This document shows, in pieces, positions 16,808 through 25,479 of a stretch of 64,000 nucleotides of DNA. The DNA lies in contig NZ_JADIKM010000001.1 in the NCBI RefSeq assembly GCF_044904665.1, forward strand, positions 1,445,442 to 1,509,441. Direction: 5' to 3'. Under the pieces are notes generated by a model that was not told where the DNA came from, ran no database searches, and saw only the letters and a list, made by a program, of their open reading frames with translations. Both the position numbers and the translations under genes were made by a program. Source of the stretch: Dyella_A ginsengisoli (GTDB lineage: Bacteria; Pseudomonadota; Gammaproteobacteria; Xanthomonadales; Rhodanobacteraceae). Within the stretch, counting starts at the first letter, position 1, and each line of letters opens with the position of its first letter.

Positions 16808-18088
16808 TCAGCGCCCCGCGCTCCACGCACGCACCGCCTCGGCAAAAGCCAGACACTCGGCGAAGCGGTTGTACAGCGGCGCGGGCGAGATGCGGATCAC
16901 GTCCGGCTCGCGCCAGTCACCGATGATGCCGCGTTCGACCAGGTAGTCGAACAACGCGCGGCCGCGCTCGCGCCCGCCCAGTACGCGGATCGACAGCTGC
17001 GCGCCGCGTTGTGCCGGGTCGGCCGGGGTGATGATCTGCAGCAGATCCGCCAGCTGCGTATTGACCAGCCACTCCAGGTAGCCGGTGAGGCGCAGCGATT
17101 TGGCGCGCAGGCGCTCCATACCCGCGCGACGGAAGATCTCCAGCGAGATGCGCAGCGGCACCATCGCCAGGATCGGTGGATTGGACAGCTGCCAGCCTTC
17201 CGCGCCCGGCGTCGGGTCGAAGTCCGGCGCCATCTGGAAGCGGTTGTCGCGCCGGTTGCCCCACCAGCCGTGGAAGCGAGGCAGGTCGGCCTGCGCGTGG
17301 CGTTCGTGCACGAACACGCCGCCGACCGCGCCGGGGCCGGAGTTGACGTACTTGTAGTGGCACCACACGGCGAAGTCGGCGCCAGTGTCGTGCAGCGCCA
17401 GCGGCAGGTTGCCCACCGCGTGGGCCAGGTCGAAGCCCACCGTGCAGCCGCGCGCGTGCGCCAGCGCGGTGATCGCCTTGAGATCGAACGCCTGGCCGGT
17501 GCGGTACTGGATACCGGGAAGCAGCACCAGCGCCACGCGCTGGCCGTGCTCGGCCAGCGCCCGTTCGATGGCGGCCATCGTCAGCGTGCCGTTCGGGCCG
17601 TCGCCCTCCAGCTCGATCAGCGCGTCGGCCGGATCGAAGCCGTGGTAGCGGATCTGCGATTCCACCGCGTAGCGGTCGGTGGGAAAGGCGCCCGCCTCGA
17701 CCAGGATCGCCGGGCGCTCGGCGGTGGGGCGATAGAAGCTCACCATCATCAGGTGCAGGTTCACCCCCAGCGTGTTCATGGCGACCACTTCGATGGGCTT
17801 GGCGCCCACCAGCGCGGCGAGGTCGTCGCGCAGGTAGTCCTCGTAGTTCAGCCACGGCGCGCGGCCCTTGAAGTGGCCTTCCACCGCCAGCTCGCCCCAG
17901 TAGTCGAGCTCGGCGCTGAGCGCGGGGCGCACCGCGCGCGGCTGCAGGCCCAGCGAGTTGCCGCAGAAATAGAAGCCGTCACGGCCCTCGTGCGGCGGAA
18001 TCAGGAACTCGTCGCGAAAGCCGCGCAACGGGTCGGCGGCATCCTGCGCCTGGGCCCAGGCGAGGTCGGCTTGGTACGTATCGGACAT
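16808..18088 (-). CDS. kynU: Kynureninase
   Basis: A PLP enzyme that converts kynurenine or 3-hydroxykynurenine to (3-hydroxy)anthranilate plus alanine in tryptophan breakdown. The 426-residue protein has FYFCGNSLGLQP near residue 40, GFDLAHAVGNLPL, and the PLP-lysine region HYKYVNSGPGAVGGVFVHE near 244. It starts at ATG 18088. No other kynurenine-pathway gene is adjacent in the window. It is preceded (upstream on the minus strand) by a small secreted protein gene, 54 bases away. Confidence 0.95.
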   Translation of the reverse strand: MSDTYQADLAWAQAQDAADPLRGFRDEFLIPPHEGRDGFYFCGNSLGLQPRAVRPALSAELDYWGELAVEGHFKGRAPWLNYEDYLRDDLAALVGAKPIEVVAMNTLGVNLHLMMVSFYRPTAERPAILVEAGAFPTDRYAVESQIRYHGFDPADALIELEGDGPNGTLTMAAIERALAEHGQRVALVLLPGIQYRTGQAFDLKAITALAHARGCTVGFDLAHAVGNLPLALHDTGADFAVWCHYKYVNSGPGAVGGVFVHERHAQADLPRFHGWWGNRRDNRFQMAPDFDPTPGAEGWQLSNPPILAMVPLRISLEIFRRAGMERLRAKSLRLTGYLEWLVNTQLADLLQIITPADPAQRGAQLSIRVLGGRERGRALFDYLVERGIIGDWREPDVIRISPAPLYNRFAECLAFAEAVRAWSAGR

Positions 18089-18142
18089 GGATCGCTTCCG
18101 GCAAAGACGATCCCCAAGGGTACAAGCTCGGGCGCGCCAGGG

Positions 18143-18664
18143 TCAGCGGGCGAGACTATTGGCCACGTCGCTGCAGCCCTTGTCGAAGGCCGCCTGCCAC
18201 GCTGCGCCCGCCTGGGTCGAGGCCGGGCGCAGGCAGCGCAGCTGGATCGCGCGACCGTCGCGGAACCAGTAGTGCTCGACGTAGGCGATGGTCTCGCCGC
18301 TTTCCTTGGCGGTGTAGAGGTAATCGTTCGGCCCGTTGGTGTTGCTGACGCCGCGGATCGGCTGGTAGCCGGGCAGGGCCTGCGCCTTGGCATTGGCGTC
18401 GCTCACGTAGCGCTGGTAGCCGCCGATGTCGCCCACCTGCTTCACCGTCACCGTGACGCGCGCCAGCGTGTTGCTCGCGGTGGGCGAAGGGTCGGGCACC
18501 TGGAACACCCGCACCTCGGGGTCGCCCTGCGTCTCCATGATGCCCATCCAGTTGGCCGGCGTGGTGAAGGTGATGGCACCGTTGGCCATGCTCACGTCGG
18601 AGGCGAGGGCCGGGCCGGCCATCAGCAGGGCGGCGGCGAGGGCGGCATGGCGCAGCAGTTTCAT
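18143..18664 (-). CDS. Small exported protein of unknown function
   Basis: A 173-residue protein with a clear signal peptide (residues 1-21, MKLLRHAALAAALLMAGPALA). The mature part contains FTTPANWMGIMETQGDPEVRVFQVPDP, an arrangement seen in small periplasmic stress-type proteins, and two Cys that could form a disulphide (RCLRP and KGCSDV). I do not recognise the family. It is divergent from the Ser/Thr kinase gene and probably shares the 244-base regulatory gap with it. It may be co-transcribed with kynU. Confidence 0.7.
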   Translation of the reverse strand: MKLLRHAALAAALLMAGPALASDVSMANGAITFTTPANWMGIMETQGDPEVRVFQVPDPSPTASNTLARVTVTVKQVGDIGGYQRYVSDANAKAQALPGYQPIRGVSNTNGPNDYLYTAKESGETIAYVEHYWFRDGRAIQLRCLRPASTQAGAAWQAAFDKGCSDVANSLAR

Positions 18665-18810
18665 GCGGACTCCGGGAATACGGTGGCTGGATGGGCTGCG
18701 CCGGGGCGCTGCATCGGCGAAGAATAATGGTTTGCGACGGCGGCGGGCTCGATCGCGGTCACAGCGATGCGCGGTCGCGCGCCCCGACGAGGGTGCCGGA
18801 CGGGGCGTTT

Positions 18811-18867
18811 CCGTACCGCCCGGTACGGGGCGGGCCGTGCGGCTGTCGCACGGCCGTGCTTATACTT
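18811..18867 (+). promoter_or_regulatory. Candidate promoter/operator region of the kinase-sigma operon
   Basis: TATACT at 18862-18867 is a good -10 element about 40 bases before the kinase ATG. Just upstream are two inverted repeats: CCGTACCG/CGGTACGG (18811-18828, 2-base spacer) and GGCCGTGC/GCACGGCC (18833-18856, 8-base spacer). The second one would cover the -35 position, for which no good consensus is seen. This fits a regulated or alternative-sigma promoter. Confidence 0.35.
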
Positions 18868-18908
18868 GAGAGCTGACGCTGGCCCGGCGTCACTGCAGGG
18901 GGAACTGC

Positions 18909-21716
18909 ATGAACGAGGCACGCAGGCAGCGCTACACGCGCGCCAAGCCGATCGCCTTTGCCGCGATGGAGCTGGATGCTGCGCAGCGGGATGCCTACGT
19001 GGACGCCGCCTGCGGTGGCGACGAGGCGCTGCGCGACGAAGTGCAGTGGATGCTGGAAGCCGCCGACGACACCAGCGAGGCGCCCCTGCTGCTGCCGTTG
19101 CTGGGCGACCTGCACGACGCCAGCGGATCGAGCGTTGCCGGCGCCGGCGCCTGCCAGTACCGACTGGTGCGCCAGCTGGGTGAAGGCGGCATGGGCGTGG
19201 TGTACCTGGCCGAGCGGATCATCGACGAAGGCACCGCCGAGGAAATCCGCCAGCGCGTCGCGCTCAAGTTCATCAATACCGGCAGCCTGCTCGCTCCCGG
19301 AGTGCGCCGGCGCTTTGCCGAGGAGCGACGCATCCTGGGCTCGCTCAGCCATCCGGGCATCGCCCACCTGATCGACGGCGGCAGCACGCGCGACGGGCGT
19401 CCCTTCCTGGCGCTGGAGTTCGTGCAGGGCGAGCGCATAGACCAGTGGTGCGAGCGCCACCAGCTGTCGCTGCGGCGCCGGGTGGTGCTGTTCCTCAAGG
19501 TGTGCGCGGCGGTGCGGCACGCGCACGAGCGGCTGGTGATCCACCGCGACATCAAGCCGGCGAACATCCTCGTCACCGCCGATGGCGAACCGAAGCTGCT
19601 GGACTTTGGCATCGCGCGACTGCTCGACCAGGTCGGTGGCGTGGCCACCGCGCAGACGATGACCATGCAGCGCGCGCTCACGCTGGCCTACGCCAGCCCC
19701 GAGCAGGTTCGGGGGGAGCCGCTGGGCACGCGGGCGGACGTCTGGTCGCTGGGCGTGGTGCTCTACCAGCTGGTCTGCGGCGAGCGCCCGTTCGGCAGTG
19801 CCCAGGGCGATTCGCCGCTGGATATCTCCAACGCCATCGTGACCGGGCGCGTGCAGCCGCCCAGCCGCCGACTCCGGCGCGAATCCGGCGCGCCCGTGTC
19901 CGCCGGCCGCGAGGTGCCGCCGGACATCGACGCGATCGTGATGAAGGCACTGCGGCGCAATCCCGAGGAGCGTTACGCCACCGTCGGTGAAATGGTGGCG
20001 GACCTGGAGAACTTCCTCGACCTGCGCCCGGTGCGCGCGCGGCGCGGCCATCGCCTGTATCGCGTGGGACTGTACCTGCGCCGCCATCGCGTCGGCCTCG
20101 GTGTGGCGGCGGTGATGCTGGCCATGCTGGTGGGCTTCGCGGTCGAGCGGGAGGCGCAGTTGCGTCGCGTCGAGCTGGAGCGCGACAAGACGCAGGCCAT
20201 CGCCGATTTCATGCAGGAGCTGTTCGAGAACGCCGATCCGACCCACGCCGGCGGCAGCCACGTCACCGTGCGGCAGGTGCTCGATCGCGGCGCGGTCACG
20301 CTGGCCAAGCGCACCGACATTGCCCCGGAGGTTCGCGTGCGCCTGATGCTGTCGATGGCGCGTTCCTACAACCAGCTGAGCCTGGGCGCTCCGGCGGTGA
20401 CGCTGATGAAGCAGGCGCTCGAACTGGAGAAGGGCTACAGCCCCGGCTTGCTCGAGCGCGGCCGCGTCTATGCGGAACTGGGGCGCGGCTACTCCACCAT
20501 GCTGGATCAATCTTCCGCCATCCCGGCGAACGACCGGGCGATCGGCCTGCTGTCGAGCGCACCGGGCGAGCACGGTGACGAGATCCTGCGCGTGCAGATC
20601 AACCAGCTCTACAACCATCTGGGCGTGCAGGACATTTCCCTGGGCGACGTGCGCCGGCAGATCGACGCCATCGTCGCCAGGCTGGAGCGTCAACCGCAGC
20701 GCCACGAGCCGGAGCTGCATCTGCTGGCGCTGGCCGTGCTCGCGCTCACGGAGGGGGCGCAGGGGCAGGATGCCCAGGCCATCGCGGTCGCGCATCGGGC
20801 CGTGCTGGAGGCGAACAAGCTGTTCGTGGCCGATGACACCAACCAGCTCTACTACCGCTTCGTCGAGGCGCTGGTGTCGCTGCGCACGCAGCCGCAGCAG
20901 GCACTGGAAGGCTTCCGTCGCGCGCTCGCCGATTACGACGTGCTGATCGGCACATCCAGCCCGTCGCTGGCCGCGTTGCTGAGTTATTTCGGCGGCGCGC
21001 TGGTGCAGATGGGGCGCACCAGCGACGCCGTGCAGGCACTGGAACGCGCCAGCCGGATCGCTGGCGACTACGCCGCCGACACGCCGGACTTCTACTTCAG
21101 CACGCTGGATGCGCTGGCCGCGCAGTACCTCGAAATGCAGCGCTACGCCGATGCCGGGGCGCTGGTGTTGCCGCACCTGGACGCGATGCGCCAGCGCGTG
21201 GCGAGCGGATCGGTCTGGGCCACCACCAATCTGGCCGAGGCGCTGAACGTCACCGGCGCCGTGGCGCTGCGGCGCGGGCAGGCGGCACGGGCGCTGGAGC
21301 AGTTCCGCCGCGCGCGCGACCTGCTCGGCCCCCGCGAACAGAAGACCTCGCCGGAAAGCTACGCGGCCGCGCTCGCTGGCCTCGGCCAGGCCTCGCTTGC
21401 CCTCGGCGACCAGCGCCAGGCGGCGGTATGGCTGGACGCGCTGCGCGGTTTCAACGACAGCGCGCGCCTTGCGCTGCCACATCCGGCGGCGATCGATGCG
21501 CAACTGTTGGCCGTGAGCCTCTCGCTGGCGCGGGGGGAGTTCCAGCAGGCGGCTTCATTGGCGGCGACGACCGCGGCACAATCGGACACGCGATGGGGAG
21601 CCTGCAGCCGCCGCTCCCAGGCCTTGCGGCAGCTTGAATCGGAGGCGCGCCACGGCATGGGCGTGGCTCCGGCGGGCGTGTCGTGTGCCGCGGACAACCG
21701 TATTGCCATGCACTGA
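18909..21716 (+). CDS. Transmembrane Ser/Thr protein kinase with TPR-like C-terminus (PknS-like)
   Basis: A 935-residue Hanks-type kinase. The kinase domain (about 80-370) has the P-loop GEGGMGVVYLAE near 91, VALKFI, the catalytic HRDIKPANIL near 211 and DFGIARLL near 231. One membrane segment (VGLGVAAVMLAMLVGFAV, about 395-414) separates it from a C-terminal region of about 500 residues with repeated helical pairs typical of TPR sensors. A good AGGGGGA ribosome site precedes the ATG. An ECF sigma factor follows 17 bases later and the T6SS genes after that. In Xanthomonas citri a similar kinase (PknS) activates an ECF factor (EcfK) that turns on the T6SS; the same job is inferred here. Confidence 0.88.
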   Translation: MNEARRQRYTRAKPIAFAAMELDAAQRDAYVDAACGGDEALRDEVQWMLEAADDTSEAPLLLPLLGDLHDASGSSVAGAGACQYRLVRQLGEGGMGVVYLAERIIDEGTAEEIRQRVALKFINTGSLLAPGVRRRFAEERRILGSLSHPGIAHLIDGGSTRDGRPFLALEFVQGERIDQWCERHQLSLRRRVVLFLKVCAAVRHAHERLVIHRDIKPANILVTADGEPKLLDFGIARLLDQVGGVATAQTMTMQRALTLAYASPEQVRGEPLGTRADVWSLGVVLYQLVCGERPFGSAQGDSPLDISNAIVTGRVQPPSRRLRRESGAPVSAGREVPPDIDAIVMKALRRNPEERYATVGEMVADLENFLDLRPVRARRGHRLYRVGLYLRRHRVGLGVAAVMLAMLVGFAVEREAQLRRVELERDKTQAIADFMQELFENADPTHAGGSHVTVRQVLDRGAVTLAKRTDIAPEVRVRLMLSMARSYNQLSLGAPAVTLMKQALELEKGYSPGLLERGRVYAELGRGYSTMLDQSSAIPANDRAIGLLSSAPGEHGDEILRVQINQLYNHLGVQDISLGDVRRQIDAIVARLERQPQRHEPELHLLALAVLALTEGAQGQDAQAIAVAHRAVLEANKLFVADDTNQLYYRFVEALVSLRTQPQQALEGFRRALADYDVLIGTSSPSLAALLSYFGGALVQMGRTSDAVQALERASRIAGDYAADTPDFYFSTLDALAAQYLEMQRYADAGALVLPHLDAMRQRVASGSVWATTNLAEALNVTGAVALRRGQAARALEQFRRARDLLGPREQKTSPESYAAALAGLGQASLALGDQRQAAVWLDALRGFNDSARLALPHPAAIDAQLLAVSLSLARGEFQQAASLAATTAAQSDTRWGACSRRSQALRQLESEARHGMGVAPAGVSCAADNRIAMH

Positions 21717-21733
21717 CCAGGGTCGACGTCTGT

Positions 21734-22303
21734 ATGAACGTGGTGGACAAGCAATCCGAAGTGACCCGCCTGCTGCATTCGGCGCAGGCGGGCGATCCGG
21801 ACGCCATGGACGAGGCGTTGCGGCAGATGTATGCCGCGCTGCACCGGCTGGCCGGCGCACAGCTGCGCCAGAACTCCAGCGAGCGCACCTTGAGCGCCAC
21901 CGCGCTGGTGAACGAGGCCTACCTCAAGGTGTTCGGCGGCAACGGCTCGCCGGCCTGGGAAAACCGCGGCCACCTGCTTGGCGTGGCCGCGCGCGCCATG
22001 CGCGAGGTCCTCATCGATGCCGCACGCCGCCGGCAGGCGTCGAAGCGGCCGCAATACGCCGACCGCATCGAGCTGTCGGAAATCTCCGGCGCGCTGACCC
22101 ACGAGGTCGACTACGCCGCGCTGCTGGAGTGCATGGAGGCGCTGGAGCAGATCGATCCGCGTCAGGCCAACATCGTGTCGATGCGTTTCTTCGTGGGTCT
22201 CACCGCCGAGCAGATCGGCACCGCCATGGGCATTTCGCCCGCCACCGTGCAGCGCGAGTGGCGCCTCGCCCGGGCCTGGCTGCAGCGCGAGCTGCAGGGC
22301 TGA
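21734..22303 (+). CDS. ECF sigma factor, probably kinase-activated (EcfK-like)
   Basis: A 189-residue RNA polymerase sigma factor of the ECF group. Sigma-2 spans about 25-95 and sigma-4 about 130-185, with the helix-turn-helix GLTAEQIGTAMGISPATVQREW. The acidic DAED-type motif that normally contacts core polymerase is replaced by TLSATALVNEAYLKVF (52-67), with Thr52, Ser54 and Thr56 available for phosphorylation. This is the hallmark of ECF factors that need a partner Ser/Thr kinase. The ATG at 21734 was chosen over an upstream reading that overlaps the kinase gene. Its likely target is the T6SS operon starting at 22690. Confidence 0.88.
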   Translation: MNVVDKQSEVTRLLHSAQAGDPDAMDEALRQMYAALHRLAGAQLRQNSSERTLSATALVNEAYLKVFGGNGSPAWENRGHLLGVAARAMREVLIDAARRRQASKRPQYADRIELSEISGALTHEVDYAALLECMEALEQIDPRQANIVSMRFFVGLTAEQIGTAMGISPATVQREWRLARAWLQRELQG

Positions 22304-22689
22304 ACCTTCGCCGGCCCGTTCGGGCCGGCCTCACGATGCCCTTCGCATGCACCAGCCGGATGTGCTCGTGCAAGGGGCGACTTTTCGCGCCTTTCTATTC
22401 GCTGAACTCAACCTGAACTTCAGATCGGCGGCCTGACCAGTTCGGCCGCGCCGGCGCGCACTAACTCCATGGAAGGGCTTGCAACCGCCCGGCGGAGGGT
22501 TCGCCCAAGGCGGTGCCGTGCTTGTCACGGTCGCCGGTGGCGGCCGGTTCCACATCTGCAGCAGGGGGACATGCCATGACGTCATGCATCGCGTTTGCGG
22601 CGGGGTTCCGCGGCGAGCGTTCGGCTGCGTCGGCCGTGCCTCCGATCCGTCCTCATCACCGGTAGACCCTGTTCGAAGGAGACACAAGC
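22304..22689 (+). promoter_or_regulatory. 386-base leader region upstream of the T6SS operon
   Basis: No gene is supported in this gap. A GC hairpin at 22310-22329 (GCCGGCCCG/CGGGCCGGC) lies seven bases after the sigma-factor stop but has no T-run, so it is a weak terminator at best. The rest is presumably the promoter and leader of the tss operon, expected to be read by the neighbouring ECF factor. The candidate TGGAAGGGCTTGCAA near 22470 has the wrong GG-GC spacing for sigma-54. Confidence 0.45.
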
Positions 22690-23205
22690 ATGGCCAAGCA
22701 AAGCAGTCAGAAATTCATCGCGAGAAACCGCGCGCCGCGCGTGCAGATCGAGTACGACGTCGAGGTCTACGGCGCGCAGAAGAAGGTGCAGGTGCCTTTC
22801 GTGATGGGCGTGATGTCCGACCTGTCCGGCGCCAACAACGCCGAGCTGCCGGCGATCGAGGACCGCAAGGCGATGGAAATCGACGTGGACAACTTCGATC
22901 AGCGCCTGCAGTCGATGAAGCCGCGCGTCTCCTTCGCCGTGCCCAACACGCTGACCGGCGAGGGCAACCTCAACGTCGACATCACCTTCGAAAGCATGGA
23001 CGACTTCTCGCCAGCCGCCGTGGCGCGCAAGGTGAGCTCGGTCGCCAAGCTGCTGGAGGCACGCACCCAGTTGGCCAACCTGGGTACCTACATGGACGGC
23101 AAGGCGGGTGCCGAGAAGCTCATCGCCCAGGCGATCAACGATCCGGCATTGCTGCAATCACTGGTGTCGGCGCCCAAGCCCGGCGACGACAAGGACGGGG
23201 AGTAA
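22690..23205 (+). CDS. tssB: T6SS contractile sheath small subunit TssB/VipA
   Basis: A 171-residue sheath protein that pairs with TssC to form the contractile tail sheath in the cytoplasm. It has RAPRVQIEYDVEVYGA at the N-terminus, PFVMGVMSDLSG, and FESMDDFSPAAVARKV, all typical of TssB. The GAAGGAG ribosome site is strong. It is the first gene of the tss operon and lies six bases before tssC. Confidence 0.95.
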   Translation: MAKQSSQKFIARNRAPRVQIEYDVEVYGAQKKVQVPFVMGVMSDLSGANNAELPAIEDRKAMEIDVDNFDQRLQSMKPRVSFAVPNTLTGEGNLNVDITFESMDDFSPAAVARKVSSVAKLLEARTQLANLGTYMDGKAGAEKLIAQAINDPALLQSLVSAPKPGDDKDGE

Positions 23206-23211
23206 GCACAC

Positions 23212-24705
23212 ATGGCAACCGAGAAACTGGCCGAACAGGGCGGTGCGACCGCCACCGTCGAAGCGGGCGACTTCGCCGCTCTGCTGAGCAAGGAATTCAA
23301 GCCCAAGAGCGAGCGCGCCAAGGAAGAGGTCGAGTCGGCCGTCCGCACGCTGGCCGAGCAGGTGCTGAGCAAGTCCGACATCGTCTCCGACGACGTCACC
23401 CAGACCATCAACGCCTATGTGGCCGAGCTTGACCGCAAGATCAGCGAGCAGCTGAACCTGGTCATGCACCACGAGGATTTCCAGAAGCTCGAAAGCGCCT
23501 GGCGCGGCCTGCATCACCTGGTGAACAACACCGAGACGGATCAGCAGCTGAAGATCCGCGTGATGAACATCTCCAAGAAGGAGCTGGGCAAGACGCTCAA
23601 GCGCTACAAGGGCACCGCGTGGGACCAGAGCCCGATCTTCAAGAAGATGTACGAAGAGGAATATGGTCAGCTCGGTGGCGAGCCCTATGGCTGCCTGGTC
23701 GGCGACTACTACTTCGACCACAGCCCGCCTGACGTGGAAATGCTCGCCGGCATCGCCCAGGTGGCCTCGGCGGCACACGCGCCGTTCATCGCTGCGGCCA
23801 ACTCCAGCCTGATGGGCATGGAGAACTGGAATGAGCTGTCCAACCCGCGCGACCTGGCGAAGATCTTCTCCACGCCGGACTACGCCGCGTGGCGCTCGCT
23901 GCGCGAATCGGAAGACGCCAAGTACCTCGGTCTCACCATGCCGCGCACGCTGGCCCGCCTGCCTTACGGCGCGGCCACCAATCCGGTGGAGGAGTTCAAC
24001 TTCGAGGAAGACACCTCCGGCGCCGACTCGTCCAAGTACACCTGGCAGAACGCCGCCTATGCGATGGCGGTGAACATCAACCGCTCGTTCAAGGAATACG
24101 GCTGGTGCTCGCGCATCCGCGGCATCGAATCCGGCGGTGCGGTGGAAGGCCTGCCGGTGCACGCCTTCCCCAGTGACGACGGCGGCGTGGACATGAAGTG
24201 CCCCACCGAGATCGCCATCACCGACCGCCGTTCGGCCGAGCTCGACAGGATGGGCCTGATGCCGCTGGTGCATCGCAAGAACTCGGACATGGCCGCCTTC
24301 ATCAGCGCGCAGTCGCTGGCCAAGCCGGAGGAGTACGACAACCCGGACGCCACCGCGAACGCCGCGCTCAGCTGCCGCCTGCCGTACCTGTTCGCCGCCA
24401 GCCGCTTCGCGCATTACCTGAAGTGCATCGTGCGCGACAAGATCGGCTCGTTCTCCAGCCGCGACCAGATGCAGAGCTGGCTCACCAACTGGGTCATGAA
24501 CTACGTCGACGGTGACCCGGTGAACTCCAGCGAGGAGACCAAGGCGCGCAAACCGCTGTCGGCCGCCGAGGTGGTGGTGGAAGAGGTGGAGGGCGCCCCG
24601 GGGTACTACACCTCGAAGTTCTTCCTCAAGCCGCACTACCAGCTGGAAGGGCTCACGGTGTCGCTGCGGCTGGTCTCGCGCCTGCCGTCGGCAGCCAAGG
24701 CCTGA
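23212..24705 (+). CDS. tssC: T6SS contractile sheath large subunit TssC/VipB
   Basis: A 497-residue sheath subunit. Recognisable segments are ESAWRGLHHLVNNTETD, FKKMYEEEYGQLGGEPYG, GDYYFDHSPPDVEML and the C-terminal FFLKPHYQLEGLTVSLRLVSRLP. Length and order match the family. It follows tssB by six bases with a GGGGAGT ribosome site, consistent with co-expression of the two sheath subunits. Confidence 0.95.
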   Translation: MATEKLAEQGGATATVEAGDFAALLSKEFKPKSERAKEEVESAVRTLAEQVLSKSDIVSDDVTQTINAYVAELDRKISEQLNLVMHHEDFQKLESAWRGLHHLVNNTETDQQLKIRVMNISKKELGKTLKRYKGTAWDQSPIFKKMYEEEYGQLGGEPYGCLVGDYYFDHSPPDVEMLAGIAQVASAAHAPFIAAANSSLMGMENWNELSNPRDLAKIFSTPDYAAWRSLRESEDAKYLGLTMPRTLARLPYGAATNPVEEFNFEEDTSGADSSKYTWQNAAYAMAVNINRSFKEYGWCSRIRGIESGGAVEGLPVHAFPSDDGGVDMKCPTEIAITDRRSAELDRMGLMPLVHRKNSDMAAFISAQSLAKPEEYDNPDATANAALSCRLPYLFAASRFAHYLKCIVRDKIGSFSSRDQMQSWLTNWVMNYVDGDPVNSSEETKARKPLSAAEVVVEEVEGAPGYYTSKFFLKPHYQLEGLTVSLRLVSRLPSAAKA

Positions 24706-24717
24706 TCGACATCCGCG

Positions 24718-24747
24718 CAGGCGCTGGCGTTGACCGCCAGCCGCCTG
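24718..24747 (+). other. Stable hairpin between tssC and hcp
   Basis: CAGGCGCTGGCG, a short loop and CGCCAGCCGCCTG form a 12-bp stem with one bulged base, starting 13 bases after the tssC stop. No T-run follows, so it is more likely an RNA-processing or stability element before the hcp gene, which is usually needed in high amounts. Confidence 0.4.
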
Positions 24748-24930
24748 CACGGGCGAGCAGCGACAACACAAGGGCGCGACAGGGGACGGTCGCTTCCCGG
24801 GCGATGTTCACGACGGTCGAAGGCCGGCTTTCGTTCCCACGCAAGAAAAGCGTCAACCACGGATCGACCGGTGCGGGGACGTTCCCGAACGGCGTCATCC
24901 ATCCATCACAGGTGATCGAGGAGAGGTTCC

Positions 24931-25431
24931 ATGGCATTCGACATGCACATCAAGTTCGGCTCGGGCAAGGTCAAGATCGAGGGCTCGTCCAAGCACGCCA
25001 AGCACACGGGTGAGGTTCCGATCCTTGCCTGGTCGTGGGGCGCCAGCAACACCGGCGATCTGCACGGCGGCGCCGGCGCCAGCGGCGGCAAGGCCAACGT
25101 GCAGGACATTTCCATCACCAAGTACGTCGACAGCTGCTCCAACGCGCTGTTGAACGCGGTGTGCACCGGCGGTCGCATCGACCAGGCGTGGCTGTACGTC
25201 ACCAACGCCACCGGCGAGCAGACCGATTTCCTCACGCTGGAACTGAGCGAAGGCATCCTGGTGACCTCGTACTCCACCGGCGGCTCTGGCGGCGAGGATC
25301 GCCTCACCGAGAACATCACCCTGCACTTCGGCAAGTTCAAGTACTCGTTCCAGCCGCAGGACGACAAGGGCGCCAAGCTCGGCGGCGCCAAGGACTTCAC
25401 CTACGACATGCAGAAGGTCGCCGCGGCCTAA
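24931..25431 (+). CDS. hcp: T6SS tube protein Hcp/TssD
   Basis: A 166-residue Hcp that forms hexameric rings of the secreted inner tube. It starts MAFDMHIKF and contains GEVPILAWSWGASN, NVQDISITKYVDSCSNALLNAVCTG, and a C-terminal FGKFKYSFQPQDDKG, as in Hcp1-type proteins. The GGAGAGG ribosome site is strong. It lies 225 bases after tssC, a gap with a hairpin, suggesting separate mRNA stability. Hcp rings can also carry small effectors in the lumen, relevant to the stand-alone cargo candidates nearby. Confidence 0.95.
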   Translation: MAFDMHIKFGSGKVKIEGSSKHAKHTGEVPILAWSWGASNTGDLHGGAGASGGKANVQDISITKYVDSCSNALLNAVCTGGRIDQAWLYVTNATGEQTDFLTLELSEGILVTSYSTGGSGGEDRLTENITLHFGKFKYSFQPQDDKGAKLGGAKDFTYDMQKVAAA

Positions 25432-25479
25432 GGGCCTCGGCGCAGCGTCCTCGTCCCTCTCGTCAACCAAGGCTTTTGC

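Noticed and set aside
15084..16946. A plus-strand open frame of 620 codons opposite ggt
   Set aside because: ggt on the minus strand has a signal peptide and all catalytic motifs; the plus-strand frame is compositionally odd and has no ribosome site.
22470..22485. Possible sigma-54 promoter TGGAAGGGCTTGCAA upstream of tssB
   Set aside because: Only eight bases separate GG and GC, whereas sigma-54 promoters need ten; the adjacent ECF factor is a better candidate.
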